Source: an uncultured Paracoccaceae bacterium (lineage in GTDB: Bacteria > Pseudomonadota > Alphaproteobacteria > Rhodobacterales > Rhodobacteraceae). Taken from it: a stretch of 39,832 bases of DNA. Below the pieces are notes generated by a model. That model was not told the origin of the DNA, searched no databases, and saw only the letters and a program-made list of their open reading frames with translations. The DNA is taken from contig CANKVU010000029.1 in NCBI GenBank assembly GCA_947487205.1, forward strand, positions 1-39,832. Direction: 5' to 3'. Positions 23,964 to 33,180 of the stretch are shown here, piece after piece (within the stretch, counting starts at the first letter, position 1; the number at the start of each line of letters is the position of its first letter). Both the position numbers and the translations under genes were made by a program.

Positions 23964-25084
23964 TGCGGAGCCTCGGCAACATTTTCTGGCTGGCGGGAAA
24001 GGAGCTGCGCACCCTCTGGCGCGACTTCGTGCTGCTGCTCCTGGTCATCTATTCCTTCGGGCCCGGCATGTACGTGGAATCGAACGCGGCCGGCGAGACG
24101 ATCAGCAAGGCCGCCGTGGCCTTCGTGGACGAGGATCGCTCGGCGCTGTCGCGGTCCCTTCGCACCGCGCTCTACCCGCCCTGGTTCCTCGAGCCGCGCG
24201 TGGTCGAGGCGGCCGATATCGACCGGCTGATGGATTGGGGAGAAGTCACCTTCGTCGTCGTCGTGCCGCGCGGGTTCGAGGCGGATGTGCGGGCGGGACG
24301 CGCGCCCGAGCTGCAGATAAATATCGATGCCACCAAGACCCAGCAGGCGGCGATCGGCACCGGCTACCTGACCGCGATCCTGACCGAGGAAGTGCAGCGC
24401 TTCGCCGCGCGCGCGGATGTCGTGGCCGACCCGCCGACGGAGCTGGTCATCCGCCGCTCGTTCAACCCCGCGGGCAATAACGTCTGGTTCGCGGCGATCG
24501 GCGGGCTGCTGAACTCGCTGTCGATGCTGACCATCGTGCTGGTCGGCGCGGCGCTGATCCGCGAGCGCGAGCACGGCACGATCGAGCATCTTCTGGTGAT
24601 GCCGCTCACCCCGATCGAGATCGCACTGGCCAAGGTGCTGGCGAACGGGGCGGTGATCTTCACGGCTTTCACCTTCTCGCTCTTCGTCATCGTCGAGGGC
24701 GCGCTCGGCATTCCCTTCGCGGGCTCCGAGGCGCTGCTGCTGGCCGGGACCGCGATCTACATCTTCGCCGCCGCGGCGATCGGTCTGCTGCTCGGAATCC
24801 TCGCCCGCACGATGGCGCAGTTCGCGCTGCTGATCATGCTCGTGATCATGCCGATAATGATCCTGTCGGGCGGCATGACCCCCGTGGAGAGCCAGCCCGC
24901 CTGGCTGCAACCCATCACCTGGCTTCTGCCGTCGCGGCACTACATGGCCTTCGCCGAGGCGATCTTCTATCGCGGCGCGGGCTTCGACATCGTCTGGGCT
25001 GAGTTCCTCTGGACATTCCTTCTGGGCGCGGCGTTCCTGGCGCTCAGTCTCGTCCTCTTCCGCCGCTCGGTGGCGGGTGGCTGA
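23963..25084 (+). CDS. ABC-2 type permease (YhhJ-like)
   Basis: A 373-residue membrane protein from ATG 23963, overlapping the previous stop (TGATG); a GTG three bases upstream is also possible. It has an N-terminal helix (FVLLLLVIYSFGPGMYV), a periplasmic domain with a QINIDATKTQQAAIG segment, then five helices with the ABC-2 motif (EREHGTIEHLLVMPLTPIEIALAKVLAN). It supplies the second permease half for the exporter. Together with the HlyD and RbbA-like proteins it matches the yhiI-rbbA-yhhJ trio. Confidence 0.9.
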   Translation: MRSLGNIFWLAGKELRTLWRDFVLLLLVIYSFGPGMYVESNAAGETISKAAVAFVDEDRSALSRSLRTALYPPWFLEPRVVEAADIDRLMDWGEVTFVVVVPRGFEADVRAGRAPELQINIDATKTQQAAIGTGYLTAILTEEVQRFAARADVVADPPTELVIRRSFNPAGNNVWFAAIGGLLNSLSMLTIVLVGAALIREREHGTIEHLLVMPLTPIEIALAKVLANGAVIFTAFTFSLFVIVEGALGIPFAGSEALLLAGTAIYIFAAAAIGLLLGILARTMAQFALLIMLVIMPIMILSGGMTPVESQPAWLQPITWLLPSRHYMAFAEAIFYRGAGFDIVWAEFLWTFLLGAAFLALSLVLFRRSVAGG

Positions 25085-25086
25085 GG

Positions 25087-26184
25087 ATGCGGCTGATCCT
25101 CCTTCTGGGCCTCCTTTTGTCGGCCGGCTGTGCGCCACGGGGCGAACTCGCCTTCGTCGAGCGCGCGCCTGGCAGCGTCCACGAGATCTTCGTCGCCACG
25201 ACGCGCGCGCGGATCGGGCAGAGCGCCGGGTTCGGCACCGGACGGCAGCTCGACCTGACCTACGGGCGCTATGCCGTGGCGATGCCGCCCAGCCACGTGC
25301 CAGGGACCGTCTCCTGGCCGGACGAGACGCCCGATCCGGCGACGGACTTCGTGGTGACCGGCGCGACCCTGACGCCCGACCAGCACACTTTTCGAGCCGA
25401 CGTCGCCGCGCGGCTGGCGGCTCTACCGCCGGGGCAACGTAACGTCGTGATCTTCACCCATGGCTACAACGCGACCTTTGCCGAAGGGCTCTACCGCTTC
25501 ACGCAGATGACCCACGATTTCGAGACGTCGGGCGTGCCGATCCTCTATTCTTGGCCATCTGCCGCGTCGCCGCGGGACTACCTCTACGACCGCGACAGCG
25601 TCCTCTTCGCCCGCGCCGGACTCGAGACGCTGATCGACCTCGTGGCCGAGACCCAGGCCGAGCGGATCACGCTGGTCGCCCATTCTCTCGGCTCGCAGCT
25701 CCTGCTCGAGACGCTGCGCAGCCGCGCGATCCGCACTGGCGGTCGGCTCTGGGACGAGGTGGACGGCATCGCGCTGATCTCGCCCGACATCGACGTCGAC
25801 GTGTTTCTCGCGCAGGTCGCGCCGATCGACGATCTGCCCGAGCCGTTCGTGATCTTCGTCTCTGGCCGCGACCGCGCGTTGCGGCTTTCGGAGTGGCTGA
25901 GCGGCGGCGGCACCCGGCTCGGGCAGATCGACAACCTCGCCGCGCTCTCAGCCCTCGACGTGACCGTGATCGACACCAGCAGCGCCGCGGCGGCCCGCGG
26001 CGCCAACCACCTGACCCCGGTGACGTCCCCTTGGATGATCTCTATCCTGCGCAGCCTGCAGGAGAACGAGCGCTTCGCTCTCGACCGCCCCGACCTGGCG
26101 GCTGCCCTGCCGATCCGGATCGTCGCCAACGGCAGCGCGATGGGCGTCTTGATCGCACCACCCGCCGCGCTTGCCCGCCGATGA
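25087..26184 (+). CDS. DUF900 α/β-hydrolase lipoprotein
   Basis: A 365-residue lipoprotein: signal peptide MRLILLLGLLLSAG and lipobox L-S-A-G-C15. The DUF900 esterase fold follows, with FVATTRAR at its start, IFTHGYNATFAEGLYRF (oxyanion region), nucleophile S200 in A-H-S-L-G-S, and a late histidine in ANHLTPVTSP. It is probably a periplasmic, membrane-anchored esterase. It starts two bases after the permease stop. A possible role is trimming an exported acyl product, but this is guesswork from position. Confidence 0.85.
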   Translation: MRLILLLGLLLSAGCAPRGELAFVERAPGSVHEIFVATTRARIGQSAGFGTGRQLDLTYGRYAVAMPPSHVPGTVSWPDETPDPATDFVVTGATLTPDQHTFRADVAARLAALPPGQRNVVIFTHGYNATFAEGLYRFTQMTHDFETSGVPILYSWPSAASPRDYLYDRDSVLFARAGLETLIDLVAETQAERITLVAHSLGSQLLLETLRSRAIRTGGRLWDEVDGIALISPDIDVDVFLAQVAPIDDLPEPFVIFVSGRDRALRLSEWLSGGGTRLGQIDNLAALSALDVTVIDTSSAAAARGANHLTPVTSPWMISILRSLQENERFALDRPDLAAALPIRIVANGSAMGVLIAPPAALARR

Positions 26185-26198
26185 GAGCGGACGCGTAG

Positions 26199-27935
26199 AT
26201 GCTCGCTGGACGAACCGCGACCGCGAAGGACGGTCGCCGGGGGTCGCTCCTGCGCGGCTTCGCCCTGAACCGCCTCGCACTGATGCTCCTTCTCCCTGCC
26301 GCACCCGCCGTCGCGCAGACGCTGCCGGACCTTACGGGCGGCGCGGAGCCGGCGACAAGCGTCGCCGATCCCTTCGGTCGCGACACGCCGCGCGGCATGG
26401 TCAACGGCCTGATCGACGCGCTGGCCGAAGCGGATATCGTGCGGGCCACGCAATATCTCGACCTCTCCGAAGTTCCGGAGGAGGCGCGAGAACAGCGCGG
26501 CGCCGAGTTCGCCGCGGCGCTCGAGGCGCTGCTCGACCGCTCGGGCGGCATCCTTCCGACATACCGCCTTAGCACCGCGCCGGAGGGCGATACCGGCGAC
26601 GGCCTCGACCCCGGCGAGGACAGCTTCGCGGTAATCCGCACTAGCGAGGGCACCGCCGATCTCACCGCACATCGCGTTCCGGGGGCGGACGACGCGCAGG
26701 TCTGGCAGGTGACGCCCGACACCCTGTCGCTGGTTCGCCGCCTGTCCTTGACCGCGCCCGAGAGCCTGATCGACCGGTTCACCCCCGAGGCATGGGGCGT
26801 GCCGCGGCTCGCCGGTGCTCCGGTCGCTCACTGGGTCGGGCTCGCCGTGCTGGCGCTCCTGTCGCTCGCTGTCTCCCGCTACGTCGCGCTGGCGCTCTTC
26901 TGGCTCGCCGGCCGCGTCTGGTCGCCGCTGGGGACAGGGCGGGCAGCACGTGTCGGACGTGCGACCCTGCTGCCGATCGGGCTGTTCTTCGCCTGCATCC
27001 TGTTCTCGATCGCGAGCTTTCTGGCCGGCATCTCGGTCGTCGCGCGGACCCATGTGGCGCCGCTCGCCGAGATCGTCGCTTGGCTGGCGCTCGCTTGGTT
27101 GGTCTGGCGCGCGATCGACGCCACGGCGCGGGTGAGCCTCGACACCATGACGCGCAGGGGCCGGGTCGGCGCCATCTCGGTCGTGACCCTGATCCGACGC
27201 GGCGGCAAGGTCGTGATCTTCGCCCTCGCCGCCGCGGCAGTCTTCAGCTCGCTTGGGCTGAACCTTACCGGCTGGATTGCGGCGTTCGGCCTCGGCGGCC
27301 TCGCCTTCGCGCTCGGCGCGCAGAAGACCATCGAGCATTTCGTGGGCTCGCTCACGCTGATCGCCGACCAGCCGGTGCGGATCGGCGACTTCTGCCAGGT
27401 CGATGGCCTGCTGGGCACCGTCGAGGACATCGGCATGCGCTCGACCCGCATCCGCACACTCGACCGGACCCTGGTCACGATCCCCAACGGCATCATGTCG
27501 GGGGCGCGGATCGAGAACTACACCAGCCGCGACCAGTTCCTGTTCAAAAGCATCCTGTCGCTGCGCTACGAGACCACGCCCGACCAGATGCGCGCCGTGC
27601 TCTGGCGCCTGCGTGGACTGCTCGAAAGCGACGACCGGGTCACCGAGGATCCGGCCCGCGCGCGCTTTCTCGCCTTCGGCGCCAGTTCGCTCGACATCGA
27701 GGTCTTCGCCTACGTGCTGGCCGAGGACTACGACGGGTTCCTCGCGGTCTGTGAGGATCTGAATCTCGCGATCATGGATGTCGTGGCCGAATGCGGCACC
27801 AGTTTCGCGTTCCCGACGCGCACCGTCTATCTCGAGGAAAGCCCAGCCAAACAGGAAACCAAAGGAGTATCCCATGGAAACGACAATGAAAGCCGCCGTC
27901 GTGACCGAGTTCGGACGGCCGCTCGACATCCGTGA
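26199..27935 (+). CDS. MscS-family mechanosensitive channel with extended C-terminus
   Basis: A 578-residue protein with a signal peptide ([15 protein letters not shown]), a ~170-residue periplasmic domain, about four membrane helices, then the MscS pore and β domain ([56 protein letters not shown]). It releases solutes under membrane tension. The last ~20 residues (after ...KQETKGVS) are encoded inside the start of the next gene and do not look like MscS sequence, so the original stop may have been lost. The start has a poor ribosome-binding site; translation may depend on the upstream gene. Confidence 0.88.
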   Translation: MLAGRTATAKDGRRGSLLRGFALNRLALMLLLPAAPAVAQTLPDLTGGAEPATSVADPFGRDTPRGMVNGLIDALAEADIVRATQYLDLSEVPEEAREQRGAEFAAALEALLDRSGGILPTYRLSTAPEGDTGDGLDPGEDSFAVIRTSEGTADLTAHRVPGADDAQVWQVTPDTLSLVRRLSLTAPESLIDRFTPEAWGVPRLAGAPVAHWVGLAVLALLSLAVSRYVALALFWLAGRVWSPLGTGRAARVGRATLLPIGLFFACILFSIASFLAGISVVARTHVAPLAEIVAWLALAWLVWRAIDATARVSLDTMTRRGRVGAISVVTLIRRGGKVVIFALAAAAVFSSLGLNLTGWIAAFGLGGLAFALGAQKTIEHFVGSLTLIADQPVRIGDFCQVDGLLGTVEDIGMRSTRIRTLDRTLVTIPNGIMSGARIENYTSRDQFLFKSILSLRYETTPDQMRAVLWRLRGLLESDDRVTEDPARARFLAFGASSLDIEVFAYVLAEDYDGFLAVCEDLNLAIMDVVAECGTSFAFPTRTVYLEESPAKQETKGVSHGNDNESRRRDRVRTAARHP

Positions 27936-28896
27936 GGTTCCGGTGCCCCGGATCGGCCCCCGGCAGGTGCTCGTGCGCGTCCGGGCGTCCGGCGTCTGCC
28001 ACACCGATCTGCACGCCGCGGAAGGCGATTGGCCGGTGAAGCCGAACAGGCCGTTCGTGCCGGGTCATGAGGGGGTCGGCGAGGTTGCGCAGGTCGGCGC
28101 GGGGGTCACGCATCTGAAGGAAGGCGACCGGGTCGGCGTACCCTGGCTGCACACGGCCTGCGGCCGTTGCGAGCATTGCGTCGGCGGATGGGAAACGCTT
28201 TGCGACTCGCAGCAGAACACGGGCTACAGCGTCGACGGCGCCTATGCCGATTACGTCGCCGCGGATGCCGACTACGTCGGCGTCATTCCGACCGGCTTGG
28301 ACTGGGGCCCTGCTTCGCCGGTGCTTTGCGCGGGCGTGACGGTCTACAAGGGTCTCAGGGAGACCGAGGTGCGACCGGGTCAGTGGGTCGCGATCAGCGG
28401 CATCGGCGGGCTCGGGCACTTGGCCGTGCAATACGCGAAGGCCATGGGCATGAACGTGGTGGCCGTAGACGTGGCGGACGAGAAGCTCGACCTTGCCCGC
28501 GCGCTCGGAGCCGACGAGGTGATCAACGCCAGAGAGGTCGATCCGGCGAAGGAGGTCTCGTCGAACTTGGGCGGCGTACACGGGGCGTTGGTGACCGCGC
28601 CGTCGCGGGCCGCCTTCGCGCAGGCCGTGGGCATGCTGCGCAAGCATGGCACGCTGTCCCTCGTCGGCATCCCGCCGGGCGATTTCCCGCTGCCGATCTT
28701 CGAGGTCGTCCTCAAGCGGCTGACGGTCCGCGGCTCTATCGTCGGGACGCGGCTGGACCTCGCCGAGTCGTTGGCCTTCGCTGCGGAAGGCAAGGTCGAG
28801 ACGCAGTTCGCCTGGGACGAACTGGACAACATCAACGCCATCTTCGACCGTATGCGCGAGGGCAAGATCGAGGGTCGCATCGTGCTGCGAATGTGA
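27874..28896 (+). CDS. adhP: Zinc-dependent alcohol dehydrogenase (AdhP type)
   Basis: A 340-residue enzyme with the full zinc set: catalytic C42 (SGVCHTD), H65-E66 (PGHEGVG) and C152, and structural C96, C99, C102, C110. The NAD fold shows [19 protein letters not shown]. This is the primary alcohol/acetaldehyde dehydrogenase class (AdhP/AdhA). The start at 27874 has AAAGGAG six bases upstream and overlaps the MscS frame by 62 bases. As last gene of the operon it could reoxidise NADH by reducing aldehydes during oxygen limitation, or oxidise ethanol. Direction cannot be told. Confidence 0.93.
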   Translation: METTMKAAVVTEFGRPLDIREVPVPRIGPRQVLVRVRASGVCHTDLHAAEGDWPVKPNRPFVPGHEGVGEVAQVGAGVTHLKEGDRVGVPWLHTACGRCEHCVGGWETLCDSQQNTGYSVDGAYADYVAADADYVGVIPTGLDWGPASPVLCAGVTVYKGLRETEVRPGQWVAISGIGGLGHLAVQYAKAMGMNVVAVDVADEKLDLARALGADEVINAREVDPAKEVSSNLGGVHGALVTAPSRAAFAQAVGMLRKHGTLSLVGIPPGDFPLPIFEVVLKRLTVRGSIVGTRLDLAESLAFAAEGKVETQFAWDELDNINAIFDRMREGKIEGRIVLRM

Positions 28897-29201
28897 TCGC
28901 TCGCCCAAGTTCGAGCAATGGCAATCGTCAAGGGCGGCCGCCGTCGGTCGACGTATTCGGACTGTTGTCGTCGGCACTCGACCGCGGCGCTCCGGTCTGG
29001 GGGTCAGAGTCCGCGCGGACTTCCGCGCCAGCCGAATGCCGGCAGACGCAGAGATCATCAGCCAGTGAGCCTCCGGAAGGGTACCTCGCTTTGGCAACGC
29101 AAAGCGCATAAAGCGACCATCCAAAATCCAGAAACCTATGCCAGCTTTGTCAGCTTTGTCCCGCACTGTGGTCGTCCCGGACGAACGCAGCGAACGGCGC
29201 T
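28897..29201. other. Convergent gap between adhP and virB11
   Basis: About 300 bases where the plus-strand metabolic operon meets the minus-strand virB operon. I see no gene, no clear hairpin with T-run and no tRNA. A nine-base tandem CAGCTTTGT occurs at 29142-29159. A minus-strand frame beginning in the virB11 stop (ATGA at 29202-29205) stays open through the gap but continues antisense through adhP and has no family resemblance. Confidence 0.45.
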
Positions 29202-30209
29202 TCATTCGGCTTCTCGGTCAGTGTCCGGCAGATAGATTTCCGCGATCCCTCGCGCGCCCTCGGCGCGGCCGAGATGCACAATCATGTCGATTGAGCCCTC
29301 GCAGTAGCGGCGAACCTCCTCGAAGTTCATATTGATGCCGACCGACATGACCATGAGCGCAAGCCGGTCGATCGCCTTCCGGGCCGTGTTCGCGTGGATC
29401 GTCGTAAACGAGCCGCTGTGGCCGGTGTTGATCGCGTCGAGGAACGTCTTGCACTCGCCGCCGCGCAGCTCGCCCAGGATGATCCGGTCGGGCCGCATCC
29501 GCAACGCGGCTTCCAGAAGGCGGGCTGGAGACCTCTCGCTCCCCTCCGCACGGTCCGCCTTCAGCATCACGCTGTTTTCCTGCGGCGGGAACAGTTCGTA
29601 AGCATCCTCGATAGTGATGATCCGCTCCGAAGGATCGACCAGTTCGAGCAGCCCGCCGGCGAAGGTCGTTTTTCCCGTCGATGTTCCGCCACTTACCATT
29701 ACGTTCAGACGGTCCGTGACACACATCTTCATAGCGTCCCGAATGGCGCCTCTGGCAACCGTCTCGACGACGGCCCGGGCCCTCTCACGACGTTGCTCCT
29801 CGAGATCGACGAGGCCGCCATGCAGAAGCTCGAACCCGTCAAGGCCCCGGCGCTGCGTCTGATACCTCCGCAAGGTGATCGAGGCGGCTCCTTCCACCAC
29901 AGGCGTGTAGACGACCTGCGCCCGGATCGGCATCCCACCGTGAACGATCTTGCCCGAGATCAGCGGCTTCTTCTCGCTGATCTGACCGTGCGTGCCGCCC
30001 GCGATCGCGCCCGCCAGGTCCTTCGCCTGCGCTGGTGAAAACGTCACGCCATCAAGCCGGACCATATGGGCGCAGCCCTGCCACTCGACCCATACTGCGC
30101 CATTGGGGTTTATGGCGATTTCGACCAGCTTCGGGTCCGCAAGCGTGGCCGACAGCGGTCGAAGATAGGCGGCCAAGAATGTCTGGCGATCGGCAGGTGA
30201 GGTGTTCAT
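29202..30209 (-). CDS. virB11: Type IV secretion ATPase VirB11
   Basis: A 335-residue hexameric ATPase. The N-terminal domain ends near 150; the C-terminal RecA-like core has Walker A G-G-T-S-T-G-K-T at 174-181, an Asp box (ITIEDAYEL), a Walker B region (RIILGELRGGE) and the His box (TGHSGSFTTIHAN). It cycles with VirB4 to drive pilus assembly and substrate transfer at the inner membrane. The gene starts one base from the virB10 stop and is the last gene of the operon in this window. Confidence 0.95.
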   Translation of the reverse strand: MNTSPADRQTFLAAYLRPLSATLADPKLVEIAINPNGAVWVEWQGCAHMVRLDGVTFSPAQAKDLAGAIAGGTHGQISEKKPLISGKIVHGGMPIRAQVVYTPVVEGAASITLRRYQTQRRGLDGFELLHGGLVDLEEQRRERARAVVETVARGAIRDAMKMCVTDRLNVMVSGGTSTGKTTFAGGLLELVDPSERIITIEDAYELFPPQENSVMLKADRAEGSERSPARLLEAALRMRPDRIILGELRGGECKTFLDAINTGHSGSFTTIHANTARKAIDRLALMVMSVGINMNFEEVRRYCEGSIDMIVHLGRAEGARGIAEIYLPDTDREAE

Positions 30210-31769
30210 TCAGAAGAACTCCAGGTCGCGATCGACGATGACGGTAATTGACGCGCCCGGCTGGATCGAGATTTCCTGCGGGATGCGCGCATATTTGCCG
30301 GCGACGGATTGCGTCACCCGCGAAAAGTCGTCGGCGATGTCCTCCGCAACCTCGGCTCCCACTTCGGTGTCCGACTGTGCGGCCGCCAGCGTCGGACCCG
30401 CGCCTACGATCGAGAGCAGGGCGGCGGACCCGAAGCGCAGACCGAAGCGTCGGTTCACATCTCCCGTCACACCGGACCGCCCTTGGTCGTCGGCGCCGAA
30501 AGACGCCATCTGCACGGACTGGCCGTCCGGCGTCACGATCCGTGACCAGCGGATGAGGATGCGGCTCTGCCCGAGTGCGAGATCGGAGCTGTAGGAGCCG
30601 AAGAGGCGCGAGCCTTGTGGGATGACGACCTGTGACTGGTCGAAGCTCCAGACCGGATAGGTCACGACGGCGGAAACCGGTCCCGGGATGTCGGACGAAA
30701 TGGCCGTCTCCATTGTCGCGGGAATGATCGTTCCCTGAAGCACAGTATTGCCAGGGTTCGCGATCACTTCCGCGGCCGCTGTCTGCACTGGCTCGGGAGC
30801 CGCCGATACGAAGTCGCGTTCGAGATCGTCGCGCGACGGGACGCGCGGCGCCCCGTCGGCGCTGTTGCCCGACCCTGCCTCATCGCCGCCGGGGGACGTG
30901 CCGCCGGTTCTGCCGCCGGCATCGAAGATGACGCCTTCGGATTCGATCCGCGCTTGCCGCGCTTCCTCGGCCTCGGCCCGGCGCGCTTCCAGCTCGGCCC
31001 GCCGCTGTGCCTCCAGTTCGGCCTGGCGATCGCGCTCCTGCTGTTCGGTCAGAGCGGCGTCGAGACCGCTCTGAAACTGCTCTTCGAGCGCCTGGTTCTC
31101 GCGGCGCAGACTCTCGATTGACTGCGATACTGAGTTGAGCTGTTGTCGCAACGTGGCGGCCTGCTGTTCAGCCGCCTGACGAGCTGACGCGGCGTCGGCC
31201 TCGCGCTGGCGATCCTGGAGCTCGGACTGTTCGATCCTGTTCTCGAAATCGCTCCGCAGCGACTCGATCAGGTCCGCATTCTGACGCTGGATGTCCTGCA
31301 GGGCCCGTGCCAGCTCGGCTGAATTGTCGTCCGGCTCGCGCCCCGCCAGGTCGGAAAGCTGTTCGCGGAGCCGCGTGACTTCGGAGGCCAGATCCTCGTT
31401 CTGCGCCTCGATCGTCCGCCGCTGCGCGTCGAGCTGGGCCTGAAGCGCGCCGCCATCGAACGGCTCGGGCTGTGTCACGACGATTTCCGGCTCTTCGTCC
31501 CGCTGCGGCTCGGTCTCGCCCAGGTCCATGTCGCCGAAGCCGCGATCGTCGTCGGCCTCCTGAAATTCCTCGGTCTCGGATGTCTCGATCGAGATCGTTT
31601 CCTCGCCGGTGAGATATGGCCATGCCACAAGCGCCAGCCCACCGATCACCATGGCCGAGACGATGAACGCCGACCCGCCGGACATGCGCCGCCGCGGCGG
31701 GTCGATCCGGTATTCCGGGCGCGTCGGGTTCTCGGCGTGCTGTACCTGTTTGTCCTCGGGCCCGGTCAT
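30210..31769 (-). CDS. virB10: Type IV secretion core protein VirB10/TrbI with long coiled-coil arm
   Basis: A 519-residue protein. One transmembrane helix at about 33-53 (AFIVSAMVIGGLALVAWPYL), an acidic and Pro-poor linker, then a long Gln/Arg/Glu/Ala-rich coiled coil at about 105-285, and the TrbI/VirB10 outer-membrane domain at about 340-519 (VLQGTIIPATMETAISSDIPG, GSRLFGSYSSDLALGQSR, ending QPGASITVIVDRDLEF). It links the inner and outer membranes in the T4SS core. Agrobacterium VirB10 is ~377 residues; the excess here is the coiled coil. It lies 2 bases after virB9. Confidence 0.93.
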   Translation of the reverse strand: MTGPEDKQVQHAENPTRPEYRIDPPRRRMSGGSAFIVSAMVIGGLALVAWPYLTGEETISIETSETEEFQEADDDRGFGDMDLGETEPQRDEEPEIVVTQPEPFDGGALQAQLDAQRRTIEAQNEDLASEVTRLREQLSDLAGREPDDNSAELARALQDIQRQNADLIESLRSDFENRIEQSELQDRQREADAASARQAAEQQAATLRQQLNSVSQSIESLRRENQALEEQFQSGLDAALTEQQERDRQAELEAQRRAELEARRAEAEEARQARIESEGVIFDAGGRTGGTSPGGDEAGSGNSADGAPRVPSRDDLERDFVSAAPEPVQTAAAEVIANPGNTVLQGTIIPATMETAISSDIPGPVSAVVTYPVWSFDQSQVVIPQGSRLFGSYSSDLALGQSRILIRWSRIVTPDGQSVQMASFGADDQGRSGVTGDVNRRFGLRFGSAALLSIVGAGPTLAAAQSDTEVGAEVAEDIADDFSRVTQSVAGKYARIPQEISIQPGASITVIVDRDLEFF

Positions 31770-31771
31770 GG

Positions 31772-32530
31772 TCAGAACTCCTTCGATCGGAGGTAGGCAA
31801 CCGTCGTCGGGTCGGTCTCATAGGTGCCGCGCACCCGCCGGATGCAGACGTATTCCTCGCCAAGCCGGACCGTGTAGGCGTTCCTGACGCCGTTCACCCG
31901 CACGATGTTGCCGCGCGTCGCACTGTTCTGGGTGATCTCGTAGCCTTGCGCGTTCAGCCCGAAGACAGAGGGCCGCACGTTCCCCCGGAACTCGAAGAAC
32001 GTCGATTGCCCGTCGTTCCAGACCCGAACGGGCGCGATCTGGCTCCGCGTATCGCCCGTGTATTGATAGGCGGTGTCGCGCGGGCCGAGCGTCTGCGCGC
32101 TCACCGTCTTCAGACCCGAGCGCGGCCGGTCGTCGGGGAAATTAATCGCCACGCGATAGGTCGGCGTGCCGCTGCGCCCCTCGGTCAGTTGGAAGGCGAT
32201 GGCCCGGCGGCCTGCGTAGATCGTCATGTTGGTGGAAGCCCGGGCCGTCACCGGCTTGATCGAGACGACGTTGCGGTTCGACAGGACCTGGACCTCGAAG
32301 CTGTCGCTATCACCGAGCAGGACCTGATTGATCCGCTCGCCGGACCCGAGCTCGACAGCCGTGTTGACGAGGAGGTTGGTGTCGATGCGGATCACGTCGC
32401 TCGGCGCGTAGAGGACATTCCGCACCCGTGCATCCTGGCCCATCGTTGTGGGCGCGCGTTCGGCATGCGAAACCATCGGGACGGCGAGGATGAGACCCAG
32501 ACCTAGAAGCTTGCTTATGATAAGTCTCAT
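31772..32530 (-). CDS. virB9: Type IV secretion core protein VirB9
   Basis: A 252-residue protein with a signal peptide (LLGLGLILAVPMVSHA), a conserved N-terminal region (RVRNVLYAPSDVIRIDT) and the C-terminal VirB9/CagX domain (PVRVWNDGQSTFFEFRGNVRPSVFGLNAQG, RLGEEYVCIRRV). It forms the outer-membrane core ring with VirB10 and the VirB7-type lipoprotein; the late cysteine in the EYVCIRR segment could pair with that lipoprotein. GGAGGGAG lies just upstream of ATG 32530, which overlaps the virB8 stop by ATGA. Confidence 0.93.
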   Translation of the reverse strand: MRLIISKLLGLGLILAVPMVSHAERAPTTMGQDARVRNVLYAPSDVIRIDTNLLVNTAVELGSGERINQVLLGDSDSFEVQVLSNRNVVSIKPVTARASTNMTIYAGRRAIAFQLTEGRSGTPTYRVAINFPDDRPRSGLKTVSAQTLGPRDTAYQYTGDTRSQIAPVRVWNDGQSTFFEFRGNVRPSVFGLNAQGYEITQNSATRGNIVRVNGVRNAYTVRLGEEYVCIRRVRGTYETDPTTVAYLRSKEF

Positions 32531-33180
32531 CCGTTGCTCCCTCCGTTCAGCGTCTCCGCATCGACCCTGTAGGACGTGACCTCGAAGCCGAGCGGGTTCT
32601 CCCAGACCCGCTCGAGCGAGCGTTCCTGCCGGGGCCTGAAATCGAACTCGACGGTCGCCACGAAGGACTGCCGCACCGTGTCGCGGTTCGGGCGCTGGAG
32701 GATCTTCGTTAACCTTACACGGGCGACCTCGGGCTCGAAGAAGGTGATGCTGCGGACCTCGACATCGACCTGCGCGCCGGGTCCGTAGACGCGCGGCGGG
32801 TAGCTCTCGCTGTCCTCCGACCAAAGTTCGACGAGAGTGCGGCGCGCCTGACCCGCAGACCGGCGCCGCACGCTCTCGAGCCGTTCCTGGATGCCCGCCC
32901 GGAAGTAGCTCTCGCGGTCGTTGACGTAAGAAACGAGCAACGCCTGCTTCATTGCCTCGGCATCCTCGATGCCGGTCGGCTGCACTTGATAGATGCGCTC
33001 CGCGGCGCCGGTTGTGCTGTCCACGAGGACCGTGAAGACCTCGGTGCTGCGAAGCGGCAGAAGGACGACCAGGACGATCGCCAGAAGCACCGACACGATC
33101 ACGGAGCAGCCCGCCACGAGCCACGCGATCCGAGCGGATCGCCGGGGACCGGTCACGAGATCGATGTCGAAATCGCTCAT
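32527..33180 (-). CDS. virB8: Type IV secretion inner-membrane protein VirB8
   Basis: A 217-residue bitopic protein: short cytoplasmic N-terminus, transmembrane helix at about 17-42 (IAWLVAGCSVIVSVLLAIVLVVLL), and a periplasmic VirB8 domain with the usual YVNDRESYF and VRLTKILQRPN..TVRQSFVATVEFDF segments. It nucleates assembly of the complex. It overlaps virB6 upstream and virB9 downstream by four bases each, so the three are translated together. Confidence 0.93.
   Translation of the reverse strand: MSDFDIDLVTGPRRSARIAWLVAGCSVIVSVLLAIVLVVLLPLRSTEVFTVLVDSTTGAAERIYQVQPTGIEDAEAMKQALLVSYVNDRESYFRAGIQERLESVRRRSAGQARRTLVELWSEDSESYPPRVYGPGAQVDVEVRSITFFEPEVARVRLTKILQRPNRDTVRQSFVATVEFDFRPRQERSLERVWENPLGFEVTSYRVDAETLNGGSNG

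Noticed and set aside
25584-28004. 806-codon minus-strand open frame
   Set aside because: It is antisense to the DUF900 hydrolase and MscS genes and is dominated by Arg, Gly, Ala and Asp, as GC-rich antisense shadows are.
29142-29159. Tandem nine-base repeat CAGCTTTGT
   Set aside because: Only two short copies, with no arrangement suggesting an iteron, CRISPR or attachment site.
27772-29205. Long minus-strand open frame starting in the virB11 stop codon
   Set aside because: It runs antisense through adhP and the convergent gap and has no recognisable family; long antisense frames are expected in DNA this GC-rich.
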